Made by a program: the position numbers and the translations under genes
Notes under the pieces: model-generated
What the model saw: only the letters and a program-made list of their open reading frames with translations
What the model was told of the DNA's origin: nothing
Database searches by the model: none
From: JBBDWJ01 sp963824095
Lineage (GTDB): Bacteria > Acidobacteriota > Terriglobia > Bryobacterales > UBA6623
Direction: 5' to 3'
Assembly (NCBI GenBank): GCA_963824095.1
Contig: CAWGNS010000009.1
Location: 310,001 to 374,000 of the forward strand
Length of the DNA: 64,000 nucleotides
Shown: positions 34,106 through 42,316 of the stretch, piece by piece
Layout of the letters: each line of letters opens with the position of its first letter
How positions within the stretch are numbered: the first letter of the stretch is position 1

Positions 34106-34879
34106 CTAGGCGAGATGATTCACCGGGCCGCAGCCCTTGCCCAGGCCGGGAGCGCTCGCGATCGCACGCGTGATGAAGTCCTTCGCGCTGCGCACCGCTT
34201 CACTCAGCGGGCGTCCCTTGGCCAACTCCGCCGTGATCGCCGCCGAGTAGGTGCAGCCGGTGCCGTGCGTGTGGCGCGAATCGATCCGCCGCGCATCCAA
34301 GCGTTCGATGCGCCCCTCGTGAAAGAGAATGTCTGTGGCGTCCGCGGCCAGATGCCCGCCTTTGACGAGCACGGCCTTGGCTCCCAGCCCCGCGATGCGC
34401 CGCGCGGCTTCTTCCATGGCAGGCGGATCGGGGACTTCGATGCCGGCCAGTGCCGCCGCCTCGGAGAGATTGGGCGTCACCAGAAACGCCCGCGGCAGCA
34501 GCTCGGCGGCCAGCGCCGCGCGCGCATCGCTGGCCAGTAACGCCGCGCCATGCTTGCTGATCATCACCGGGTCGACCACCAGCGGAAAATCAAACCCCGC
34601 CGCCCGCCGCGCGATCGTCTCGATCATCGCTCGGCTGCCCAGAGCCCCCGTCTTGGCGGCCTGCGGCGGGATATCTTCCAGCACCGCGTTAAGCTGCTGC
34701 TCGACATAGCCGGGGTCGAGCGGATCGACCGAGCTGACCCGCGTCGTATTCTGCACCGTCAGCAACGTGACGACGCTCATGCCATAGACGCCGAAGCGCT
34801 GAAACGTCTTCAAGTCCGCCTGAATCCCCGCCCCGCCCGAGGGATCCGAACCAGCAATGGTAAGAGCAACAGCAATCAT
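34106..34879 (-). CDS. thiD: Hydroxymethylpyrimidine/phosphomethylpyrimidine kinase
   Basis: 257 residues of the ribokinase-like fold. The substrate site is ALTIAGSDPSGGAGIQADLKTF, VQNTT follows, and TGALGSRAMIE and VVDPVMISKHGAALL are canonical. VLVKGGHL and the anion-hole/catalytic motif THGTGCTYSAAITAELAKG complete the active site. It phosphorylates HMP to HMP-PP in thiamine synthesis or salvage in the cytoplasm. The gene upstream on the same strand (35263-35868) is a TenA/CADD-like protein, but 383 nt of repeat-bearing DNA separate them, so co-transcription is unsure. Confidence 0.95.
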   Translation of the reverse strand: MIAVALTIAGSDPSGGAGIQADLKTFQRFGVYGMSVVTLLTVQNTTRVSSVDPLDPGYVEQQLNAVLEDIPPQAAKTGALGSRAMIETIARRAAGFDFPLVVDPVMISKHGAALLASDARAALAAELLPRAFLVTPNLSEAAALAGIEVPDPPAMEEAARRIAGLGAKAVLVKGGHLAADATDILFHEGRIERLDARRIDSRHTHGTGCTYSAAITAELAKGRPLSEAVRSAKDFITRAIASAPGLGKGCGPVNHLA

Positions 34880-35262
34880 GCACTCCCATTATCCCGCCCA
34901 GCCCCACAGGTCGAAACACCGTTCCCTAGTCGCCAACCCAAGACCCAACGTACCGAAGCCAAGAACAGCGAAAACAGAGCCGCTGGCGGAAGCCTGCGGG
35001 CCGAGTCACCACAAAACCAGGGGAACAACGGCAAGGACTCCGGCGCTGCCAGCAAACAAAAAAACGCGCACCAACACCGCAAGACGCCACCAGTCCCCTA
35101 AGACAAGCTCCCGACGGCGTGGCTCCTCCACGCCGTCGTGACACAAAGTTTGATGGACTTACTGGTTGCGTCGGAAGAGCGCTGACCGAAGGTTCGCGGC
35201 ACCTAAAGGTTCGCCCTAAACCCGCGGCCCACTGCCGTGCTGGATGGGATGACTACCCGGCC
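34880..35262. other. Intergenic region with dispersed repeat and hairpin
   Basis: No gene. A copy of the CAGAGCCGC palindromic family lies at about 34973-35020 (AAACAGAGCCGCTGGCGGAA then GCCTGCGGGCCGAGTCACC). A perfect 11-bp stem with a 5-nt loop lies at 35112-35138. Confidence 0.6.
35112..35138. terminator. Strong hairpin downstream of the CADD/TenA-like gene
   Basis: Arms CGACGGCGTGG and CCACGCCGTCG pair perfectly around CTCCT. It lies 125 nt past the stop of the minus-strand gene. No T-run follows in either direction, so it is a hairpin that may slow or protect transcripts; a true intrinsic terminator is not proven. Confidence 0.4.
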
Positions 35263-35868
35263 TTAGTGGACCGCCACACATTCAACATGCATGGCAGCCA
35301 GGCCGTCGAGCGCGGCGCGCAGCGCCTGGCACATCTCGCGGCAAGCCTCCACGGCTTGTTCGCGTTCGAGGCGGGGAAGCTGCGTGATACGTTCCAGCAG
35401 CAGCTTGGGCTCGGAATCGTCGTCGGCGTGGATGATGAAGTAGGGCTCGACCGACTCGGGCAGGTTGTAGTGGGCGCGCAGCCCTTCCAGCTTCGACTTC
35501 GTCGTGGCGGGCTGCTGCGCCTCGAACGCGTACAGCGCGCCGAGCGCGGTGACCTTCCCGGAAAACAGCCGGTCGGCCGTCTCCACCATTTCGCGAACCG
35601 CCGGCGTTTGCGGCGCGCCGATCTCGGTGCCGAGAGCGCGCGCGAAGCGCCGCCACAACTCGACGTGGGCGCGCTCTTCGTCGGCAATCACGTGGTCGTC
35701 GTGGCTCGCCCATCCCTTGGGCACCAGCGAAATGAACGCGCCATATTCGCGCGCGTACGTGCGCAGCGCATCCACGGGCAGCGTGCCGGCGCTCCACGCC
35801 TGGTAAAACGGACTCTGCAACAGGTCCCAACGATCGATCGATTCCTGCAAGCGGGATTCAAGATTCAT
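35263..35868 (-). CDS. CADD/TenA/PqqC-like heme-oxygenase-fold protein
   Basis: 201 residues, all-helical. It aligns by eye with chlamydial CADD, the self-sacrificing p-aminobenzoate synthase: Y22 (FYQAWSAG) matches the sacrificed Tyr27, K126 (EAQQPATTKSK) matches Lys152, and E64, H68, E116, H147 and D151 match metal ligands. The ligand equivalent to His181 is P154 here, so the second metal site is altered. The E-to-H spacing around residues 64-68 is also shorter. Nearness to thiD could instead mean a TenA-like thiamine role, but the TenA catalytic cysteine is not obvious. CADD-like is the better guess for family, not for activity. Confidence 0.75.
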   Translation of the reverse strand: MNLESRLQESIDRWDLLQSPFYQAWSAGTLPVDALRTYAREYGAFISLVPKGWASHDDHVIADEERAHVELWRRFARALGTEIGAPQTPAVREMVETADRLFSGKVTALGALYAFEAQQPATTKSKLEGLRAHYNLPESVEPYFIIHADDDSEPKLLLERITQLPRLEREQAVEACREMCQALRAALDGLAAMHVECVAVH

Positions 35869-36229
35869 TCAGACGACTCCTCCACAAAACACTGGAGCAT
35901 ACCACCGCCAAGCCGCCCAAGAAAAGTAACCGAGATGAAGCAAAACATTTGCCGCGAACTTGCGCGTAACCCGTACCCCGCCGAACGTAGGATCGGATGC
36001 ACTCCGCAAACCTAACTGCCAGTACCTGAACCAAACTTTGGTCGTGCCAAGCCGTAGACCGGCAGGGCTGGGAAGCAGGAACCGGTAGCAAGTGGCGCGG
36101 GACAGTAGCGTGGGTCTGGGGCAGGCGGCGTCGACGTTCTTCCCCCCGGCGCCAACCCGCATCTCCCTCTTACCTACCTTCTGGTACTCCCTTTGAGCAA
36201 GCCAGCGGTTTCGAGCTTGGTTTGGATTC
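35869..36229. other. Intergenic region, nothing recognised
   Basis: This 361-nt stretch between two minus-strand genes has no convincing open frame, repeat or hairpin. The promoter of the CADD-like gene should lie at its low-GC left end, where TCCTCCACAAAACACTGGAG occurs (35879-35898). Confidence 0.4.
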
Positions 36230-37210
36230 CTAGCCGCCCAGCTTGCGCCGCACGAACGCCAAAGCCGAATCGTAGGCCGCGTCGACGGCCTGTGGGTCGC
36301 CGCCGGCCAAGCCGTGCTCGGCGCCGGGCACGCTGATCAACTGGTGCTCGACGCCGTGTTTCTTCAACTCCGCCGCCATCAGAACCGACTGCTCGTAAGG
36401 TACGTCGGTGTCGTCGGTACCGTGAATCAGCAGCGTGGGGGGATAGTCCTTGGTGACGTTGCGCAGCGGCATGAACGGGTAGAACTTCGCCGCTTCGGCG
36501 CGAGGATCCCAGCCCGATACTTCGCTGGGCCAAACGCCGTGCTGCCGGCAGTACTGGTAGAACGCGCCGCCGTTGCCCGGACGGCTGCGATCGTCCGAAA
36601 TCGGCGGCCCGCTGACCTGCTGGTGGGCCGCCTCGCTACTCATCTTGATCTGCTGATGGCGCGCGTAGGGGCTGGGAGTACTGTACCAGTCGCCGATCAG
36701 ATCGCCGTAGCCCCACAACGCGACCAACGCCGTTGGTCTCGGCTGGACTCGATAGCCGCAGACCAGCGTCAGGTAGCCGCCCGCCGATCCGCCCATGACC
36801 ACGAGCCTGGCGGGGTCGCCGTGGAACCGGGTGGCGGCTTCGCGGCGGATCCAGCCCAAGGCGTCCTCGACATCCTCGACCACGCCGGGCAGTTTCGACT
36901 CCGGGGCCAGCCGGTAGTCGATCGAGACGATAACGTATCCCGCGCCCAGCAGCATCTTCCTCACGCGCTCGGAGATCCCGCCGCGGTTGCCCATGATGAG
37001 CGCGCCGCCGTGAATCCAGACCACGATCGGCCGCTGGATCTCGTCGGGCGGCCGATACACGTCCAACTGAATCTCCAGGCCGTCGACTCTCTTATAGGTG
37101 AAGGTGCGGGGTTCGGCGTCTTGGGAACGCAGCAAATGCGGGACGGCGGTCGACGCTGCCGCTCCCGTTGCCAGCCGCAAAAAACTTCGCCTTGCCGGAT
37201 CGAACGACAT
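36230..37210 (-). CDS. Exported alpha/beta hydrolase (carboxylesterase/lipase-like)
   Basis: 326 residues from the ATG at 37210. The Tat-like signal is PARRSFLRLATGAAAS. The oxyanion motif HGG is at residues 67-69 (VVWIHGGALIMG), the nucleophile is S142 in VVMGGSAGGYLTLV, the acid is probably in LIHGTDDTDVPYEQS, and the His is in VPGAEHGLAGG. It belongs to the hormone-sensitive-lipase/BD-FAE-like group. The same frame is open 48 residues further upstream without signal character. The upstream Nif3-like gene is 55 nt away on the same strand, so they may be one transcript. Confidence 0.87.
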   Translation of the reverse strand: MSFDPARRSFLRLATGAAASTAVPHLLRSQDAEPRTFTYKRVDGLEIQLDVYRPPDEIQRPIVVWIHGGALIMGNRGGISERVRKMLLGAGYVIVSIDYRLAPESKLPGVVEDVEDALGWIRREAATRFHGDPARLVVMGGSAGGYLTLVCGYRVQPRPTALVALWGYGDLIGDWYSTPSPYARHQQIKMSSEAAHQQVSGPPISDDRSRPGNGGAFYQYCRQHGVWPSEVSGWDPRAEAAKFYPFMPLRNVTKDYPPTLLIHGTDDTDVPYEQSVLMAAELKKHGVEHQLISVPGAEHGLAGGDPQAVDAAYDSALAFVRRKLGG

Positions 37211-37265
37211 CGCTGAGTCCTCCACAGGCTGCGCCCTTGCCGGCCAGCCCCCCCTTTGGATTGGG

Positions 37266-38159
37266 TCAGGCTTGCAGCGGGTTCCAGAATGGCTCGCCCG
37301 CCGGCACAAACTCGACCGGCATCCCGGGCACGATGGTCTTGAGCCATTTCGCACATTCGTCCATGCCCGGGTCTTCCGACATGGCGTGCCCCAGCAGGAT
37401 CATGCCCTTGCCGTAGCCGGCGGCGACCGTATCCTGCGCGTACTCGACGCCTTCCCACTCGCGAACTTCGCCGAGCACCATCACGTCGACCTCGGGCAGC
37501 CGGCGCAGCGTCGTCTGCAGCTCCGACGAACCCGGGCTCAGCGCCGCCTTGCTGACCTTCGTATCCGGGTGGCCGATCACGCGCATGCAGCGGATCTTCA
37601 TGCGCTTCTGAATGTCTTTGGCCAATGCGCCCAGCGTCGTCGGCGGCAGCTTGTAGAGCCGCTCGTTGCCGTCCTCGTGTCCGGCCCAGCCCAGTGCCGC
37701 GGCGAGTCCCACCGCCACCGGGTCGGGCTTGCGCTCGTGCCAGTGATCGTGAAAGCGCCACAGCACCAGGTGGTTCTTGGCGATGAACTCCTGCTTGCGC
37801 TGGTAGACCGGATCGCCGCTCAGCATGTCGGTTTCGTCGCGGTGATTGTAGAAGCTTGGCTCGTGGGTGACGATCAGGTTGAGCCCGGCCTTGGCGGAGC
37901 GCTGCAGCACGTCGAGCGTCGCCATGAACGAGCTGGCGATCCCGTGCACGGGCGTATCGGGGTCACCGGCTTTGAATGTGTCGACCGTCTCGCTGTGCCA
38001 CGGGGCGCCCACGTTTTTTTGGATCAGCTCGATCACCTGACGAGCCGTGAGCGTGCCGCTCTGTGCGCGCGCCGCCTGCACCGCGGCCAGTCCACCGGCC
38101 ACCGCCAGTCCGCCCGCGGCCACCGCCGCGAATTCACGCCGCGAAACTTCGTTTGCCAT
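37266..38159 (-). CDS. Tat-exported Nif3-like dinuclear metal protein
   Basis: 297 residues from the ATG at 38159. The Tat signal is SRREFAAVAAGGLAVAGGLA. The Nif3/DUF34-type core has two metal-binding clusters: THEPSFYNHRDE and FHDHWHE in the first part, and a late GEVREWEGVEYA followed by GMILLGHAMSEDPGM. Nif3 proteins are normally cytoplasmic with unknown roles (a GTP cyclohydrolase I-like activity has been reported for some). Export is unusual and suggests a periplasmic metal-dependent hydrolase. It is just upstream of the esterase gene. Confidence 0.82.
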   Translation of the reverse strand: MANEVSRREFAAVAAGGLAVAGGLAAVQAARAQSGTLTARQVIELIQKNVGAPWHSETVDTFKAGDPDTPVHGIASSFMATLDVLQRSAKAGLNLIVTHEPSFYNHRDETDMLSGDPVYQRKQEFIAKNHLVLWRFHDHWHERKPDPVAVGLAAALGWAGHEDGNERLYKLPPTTLGALAKDIQKRMKIRCMRVIGHPDTKVSKAALSPGSSELQTTLRRLPEVDVMVLGEVREWEGVEYAQDTVAAGYGKGMILLGHAMSEDPGMDECAKWLKTIVPGMPVEFVPAGEPFWNPLQA

Positions 38160-38659
38160 GACGCCCTCCACCGGGGAAGTCTAGCAAACCGACTGCCAGG
38201 GGAGAGTGACGCAAATAGTCCTGTCTGTGCTCTGGGGTTTGGACCTTTTGAGGGTAGAGACAGGCCCTTTCGCCTGTCGGCCGGAGCGAAGCGGAGGCCC
38301 TACGGGCATGCGCCAGTCGCCCAGTCCCGCGCCAGTTGTGTCCCGAGGCAACACTTGTGTCTCGGGTCAAAATGCAAGACCAGGAGGATACGGCGTCAGC
38401 GCCTGCGCCTGGGTGGGTACGAACGCTGCCTCTGGATGGGTACAAACGCAAGGGGCCGCCTGGCGGCGGAGACAGGCGAGAGCGCCTGTCTCTACAAGGA
38501 CAGACAAGATTGTCTGTCCCACCACTTTGTCTCTTTTCTCGAGATGTCCAGCCAAAGAACAAGGGCGGAAGCCCCAGCGCGCCCGCTGAAAATCTGGGTA
38601 CTTCCGCCCTGCTTCTGGACAGCGCCAAAGGCCCTGCCCAAACTCGAAATCCCTTGCGT
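38160..38659. repeat. 500-nt gap filled with short inverted repeats
   Basis: No gene. Elements include AGTCCTGTCTGTG at 38216-38228; a hairpin GACAGGC/GCCTGTC at 38259-38278; a perfect 10-bp stem GAGACAGGCG/CGCCTGTCTC at 38469-38492; and ggacagacaa/ttgtctgtcc at 38498-38519. All share a GACAGGC or ACAGACA core, as does the motif at 40994-41015. The phrase GCGCCTG recurs between them. Confidence 0.65.
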
Positions 38660-39559
38660 CTAACGGCTCGCCATCTGCACCTTCGGACGTGCCAGGTAAC
38701 CGCTGACGCTGTTCTTTTCCACCTTCGTGATCACCAGCTCGTAAGGCTGGGCCGTCTCGCCCATGTAGAACATCACGGGCTCTGCCGCTTGGCGGTCCTT
38801 CTTGACGAACGTCTTGTCGTCCGCCAGGATTTCCACCGTGAACTTGTTGCGCTTCATGTCGGTGTCGCGCAAACGAAGTTGGATATCGGCGACGCGCTGC
38901 ATCTGTTTCGACTTGGTCAGCCGGAAGCGCACGTGATCGCGCTCCGACAGCCGCCGCAGCGAAGCGATCTCCGAGCGGTTGTCGTCCACCATGCCGCTGA
39001 TCTCGCTGACGTCGTCGGTGGTCTGGTCCAGCAAAGAAGCGGTTTCGTAGAGGTGAGCGTTGGCATCCTCGACGTCGGCCTTCATGCCCAGCAGGTCGTT
39101 GCGGACGACCTGGACTCCTGTGTTGGCCTCGTCGGCGGCGCTGCGAGCGTCGTGAATCCCGCCCATAAGCTCTTCTTGCTGGCGTTGTTGTTGTTGGGTC
39201 AGATTTTTCGCCACCTGGTCGGCACGGCGGCTGGCTTCGCGCTGCGCCCGCCCGGCGGCTTCCTTCCGGGCGTCTTCAATCTGTTGGCGCAGGTTTTCCA
39301 ATTCGCGCCGGGCCTGCCCGGCGTGGAGGTTCGTGCTCTCCTCCACCCCGCCGATCTGCTGTCGCATGGTCGATTGCAAGCTTTCGGTTTCCGTCTGCAA
39401 GCTGTCGACTCGCGAGATCAGATAAACGTTACCGACAGCCAGCGCGGCAATCACCACGCCCAGGAAGATTCCTTTGCCTTTGGAACTCTTGGGCGGTTGG
39501 TAAGGCTCGGTGTGTTCGGAATGAATCGTCATTTCAGAGTCTGCGTTGAACAGCGACAT
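38660..39559 (-). CDS. Single-pass membrane protein with long coiled coil
   Basis: 299 residues from the ATG at 39559, which has GGGAGG 8 nt upstream. One membrane helix (KGIFLGVVIAALAVGNVYLIS, about residues 28-48) is followed by a long heptad-rich stretch with many Q/E residues (ESLQSTMRQQIGGVEEST, RELENLRQQIEDARKEAAG, QRQQEELMGGIHDARSAA). A beta-rich C-terminal part contains FTVEILADDKTFVKKDRQ. It looks like a structural or signalling coiled-coil protein in the envelope. No family can be named with confidence. Confidence 0.75.
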   Translation of the reverse strand: MSLFNADSEMTIHSEHTEPYQPPKSSKGKGIFLGVVIAALAVGNVYLISRVDSLQTETESLQSTMRQQIGGVEESTNLHAGQARRELENLRQQIEDARKEAAGRAQREASRRADQVAKNLTQQQQRQQEELMGGIHDARSAADEANTGVQVVRNDLLGMKADVEDANAHLYETASLLDQTTDDVSEISGMVDDNRSEIASLRRLSERDHVRFRLTKSKQMQRVADIQLRLRDTDMKRNKFTVEILADDKTFVKKDRQAAEPVMFYMGETAQPYELVITKVEKNSVSGYLARPKVQMASR

Positions 39560-39941
39560 TTGTCGTTGCCTCCCTGTTAATCCGTTTTCCGCGAGAACCA
39601 CCGAGCTCGGTTATTCGATGTACGCCAGGAAGGTACGCAATTGCCATGCCACATTGCGCGGAGTGCCACCAAGCGCCTCGCGGGCAGCGGCTAACTGACT
39701 GTCGTAGAAATACTTAAGGGGCTGCAGGCGATGCGCCGTTAGCGGCCCGGGCGAGCCGGGGCCTTAGACGCCAAACACCGCCCGCCGGGCATTTATGACG
39801 GCAAGCGGCGAAAAACTTACGCGGTCTTAATCGCCCTATCTGTGGAAAAACAAACTACGCCGCGAGAATTCGATCCCCCCTCGGAGGCGGGCCGGGTTGG
39901 GGCGCGCGGCCTTGTTGTGGTGGCTGCTCGGCAAGCGCCGG
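39560..39941. other. Intergenic region, nothing recognised
   Basis: 382 nt between two minus-strand genes. There is no convincing gene; a GC-rich stretch at 39735-39790 (TTAGCGGCCCGGGCGAGCCG) has weak hairpin potential. A promoter for the coiled-coil gene is expected to its left at 39600-39720, where the sequence is less GC-rich. Confidence 0.4.
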
Positions 39942-40931
39942 TCATTTGTTGCTCATCGCCGGCTCGAACGGCAACGGAATTTCGCTCGACCGCAAGTGCA
40001 GATCGCGTTGCGGGAAGGGAATCTCGATGTCGTGATGCCGGAACGTCTCGAAGATCGAAAAATACAGCTCGCTGCGCATCACCTGCGGCGTTTGTACCTG
40101 CTTTTCGGTCCACACGCGAAGCTCGAAATCGAGCGAGCTGTCGCCGAATCCCCGGAAAATCACGTCGGGCGGGGGCTGCTTGAGCACGTCGGGATGGTGG
40201 CGCGCGACTTCGATCAGAACCTGGCGCACCTGGGCCGGGTCGCTGTTGTAGGAGACGCCCAGCGCCACCGCGATGCGCACGCGGCGGTCATTCGCCGTCC
40301 AGTTGGTGACGCGGCCTTCGATGAACTCGCTGTTGGGAACGATGATCACGACGTTGTCGTTGGTGCGAACCCAGGTGGCGCGCCCACCGATCTGAATGAC
40401 GTCTCCCAGCAGCGCCTCCAGTTGCACGCGGTCGCCGACTTTCACCGGGTTTTCGAACAGCAGGATCAACCCCGACGCGAAGTTCTTGGCGATCGTTTGC
40501 AAGCCCAGGCCGATACCGATGCCGATGGTGCCTCCCAACAAAGCCAGGCTTGTCAGGTTGATCCCTTGCGACTGCAGCCCGATCAGCAGGCCGACCGTGA
40601 AGATGAAATAGCCCGAGATCTTCTCGATCGCAAACCTCTGCCCGGGGCCGAAGGAGGAGTACTTGAGCACGCGAGTTTGCAGCAGCCGCCGCCCAAAGCG
40701 CGACAGCATGGTGAGTAAAACCACGAAGATAAACCACTTGATGAGTACGGCGGGAGTGATCGGCAGGTTGCCCACGGTGAAGTAAGGCTGCGACCAAAGG
40801 TCGCGCACATCGCCGCTCACCGAATTCACCATCCGGGGCAGGCTGAAAGGACTATAGAGCCGCCAGGCGATCATCGCCGCCAGCGTGAGCGCGAACCAGA
40901 TCAAAGCCCGAGCGCCTTTGGAAACCGTCAT
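39942..40931 (-). CDS. MscS-family mechanosensitive channel
   Basis: 329 residues from the ATG at 40931, supported by GGAGGT about 9 nt upstream. Membrane segments are ALIWFALTLAAMIAW, VLIKWFIFVVLLTML and YFIFTVGLLIGL. The pore helix and gating region follow as LLGGTIGIGIGLGLQTIAKN, then the MscS beta-domain FENPVKVGDRVQLEALLGDVIQIG and NDNVVIIVPNSEFIEGRVTNW. The C-terminal domain is complete. It releases osmolytes on hypo-osmotic shock, at the inner membrane. The frame is open to 41159 but those residues come from repeat-bearing DNA. Confidence 0.9.
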   Translation of the reverse strand: MTVSKGARALIWFALTLAAMIAWRLYSPFSLPRMVNSVSGDVRDLWSQPYFTVGNLPITPAVLIKWFIFVVLLTMLSRFGRRLLQTRVLKYSSFGPGQRFAIEKISGYFIFTVGLLIGLQSQGINLTSLALLGGTIGIGIGLGLQTIAKNFASGLILLFENPVKVGDRVQLEALLGDVIQIGGRATWVRTNDNVVIIVPNSEFIEGRVTNWTANDRRVRIAVALGVSYNSDPAQVRQVLIEVARHHPDVLKQPPPDVIFRGFGDSSLDFELRVWTEKQVQTPQVMRSELYFSIFETFRHHDIEIPFPQRDLHLRSSEIPLPFEPAMSNK

Positions 40932-41530
40932 CGACTGCCACCTCCGCGCTCCAACATAGCAGCTTCTTTCGCAGCCCTCCAAAGGCCCCAGTGACACGGA
41001 CAATCCTGTCTGTGATAACCGCCCCGTAATCCAATCCGCGCACCGCCGAAACGAACAACTCGCAACAACAGAGCCGCAGCCGAAACAGGCCGCGGAAAAT
41101 GGGCATTGAGGTCCGGCCGTGGCATCCTCCAGCACAGCTTCGGTGGTGTGGGGCCCCACGTCGCGACGAATCGCGACGCGGCAAACCTGGAGGTTCGCGC
41201 CAGGGGTGCGGTCTCTTGCCTCTGTGCCTCAAGCCCCCACCCAAGAGCCGCCCCCACCCCGTCCCAGGGGACTGCCCTACTCCGTTTAAGGTCTTCGCCC
41301 AAATTACACTGCGCCGTTGGGGGGACCACAATCGAGAAAGGGCAAGGAAGTTGTGCGGCAGCCGGGCGCCTGCGTGCGCCCTATCGGTAACCCTTCCTCG
41401 AGCCGCGTGCTATGGCCGCAAGTCCCAGGGTTGTCCGTACGCTTCCCGAGGAGTCCTACAGGCGTTCCCGGCAATCTCCGCCCCAGACCCATGGCGGACA
41501 AACTCCGCCCGCGACCGAACGTCAGGCCCG
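40932..41530. repeat. About 600-nt intergenic region with three dispersed repeats
   Basis: From 40994 GGACAATCCTGTCTGTG (the motif also at 31.6 and 38.2 kb); from 41073 AACAACAGAGCCGCAGCCGA, a fragment of the palindromic family; and at 41115-41202 a complete CCTCCAG/CTGGAGG element in reverse orientation. No gene is convincing here. The HD-GYP operon promoter should lie at its right end. Confidence 0.7.
41115..41202 (-). repeat. Dispersed element with CCTCCAG/CTGGAGG ends, reverse copy
   Basis: Ends CCTCCAG at 41126-41132 and CTGGAGG at 41187-41193 enclose the hairpin GTCGCGACGAATCGCGAC. Over about 75 nt it is nearly identical to the copy at 12139-12220 in opposite orientation, and the copy at 58706-58792 shares one half. 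Confidence 0.8.
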
Positions 41531-42316
41531 ATGGTGCTGGATAACGTCATCCCGCGAAGCCCGCAACCCGAGCTGGAGCGCCCCAAGGCCCGCCGCCGCG
41601 GCATTCTCGCGGCCTGCGGCGCGCTAGCCCTATTGGCCGGCGGCTGGTCCCCCGCGCGGGCCGGTACCCCCGGAAGGGCCGAGATCCACGGCGCCATCCG
41701 CATCACCAAGCGCCTTACCAAACGTCCCGTGGCGCCGGTCTCCACTGCCTATCACCGCGGCGTCACCGTGCAGCCGCCGAGTTCCGACGAAGACTTCGTA
41801 AAGGCCGAGCTGGACCGCGTCGCCATTTACCTGGAGAGCGAGCAGTCTCTCCCCAGCGCCCCCAGAACCGCGACCTTGCAGCAAAAAGACCGCAGCTTCG
41901 TGGAAGACACGGTCGTCATCCCGGCCGGGTCGACCGTCTCCTTCCCCAACCTCGACCCGATCTTCCACAACGTGTTCTCACTCTCGCGTGCGAAGTCGTT
42001 CGACCTGGGCAACTATCCCCAGAACCATACGCGCACGGTCACCTTTCCCAGGCCGGGCATCGTGCGCGTCTACTGCCATCTCCACCCCAACATGAGCGCG
42101 TCGATCGTGGTCACGCCCAATCGCTGGGCCGTCAAGCCCGACGACCAGGGAAACTTCCGCCTCAGCGACGTGCCGCCGGGCAGGCACACGGTGGTGGTGT
42201 GGCACAAGTCGGCCGGATTCTTTCAGGAACCCGTCACTCTGACGGCGGGCCAGAGCGTCGAGTTGGACTTCACGATTCCGGTGGGGGCCAGCTCGCCGTC
42301 CCACGCGGAGCCATGA
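41531..42316 (+). CDS. Exported cupredoxin (blue-copper) protein
   Basis: 261 residues from the ATG at 41531. The signal (ILAACGALALLAGGWSPARA) follows RRR. The type-1 copper ligands appear as H146 (DPIFHNVFSLS), C182, H185 and M188 (VYCHLHPNM). After the cupredoxin fold comes a short beta domain (FRLSDVPPGRHTVVVWH) like carboxypeptidase regulatory or CnaB-like repeats. Such proteins, often called methylamine-utilisation-like, carry electrons or sense copper or redox state in the periplasm. The stop overlaps the start of the HD-GYP gene (ATGA), so it is the first gene of a three-gene operon. Confidence 0.85.
   Translation: MVLDNVIPRSPQPELERPKARRRGILAACGALALLAGGWSPARAGTPGRAEIHGAIRITKRLTKRPVAPVSTAYHRGVTVQPPSSDEDFVKAELDRVAIYLESEQSLPSAPRTATLQQKDRSFVEDTVVIPAGSTVSFPNLDPIFHNVFSLSRAKSFDLGNYPQNHTRTVTFPRPGIVRVYCHLHPNMSASIVVTPNRWAVKPDDQGNFRLSDVPPGRHTVVVWHKSAGFFQEPVTLTAGQSVELDFTIPVGASSPSHAEP

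Noticed and set aside
38160..38659. Possible CRISPR array
   Set aside because: The repeats are few, unevenly spaced, inverted with respect to each other and not separated by spacers of constant length; no cas genes are present.
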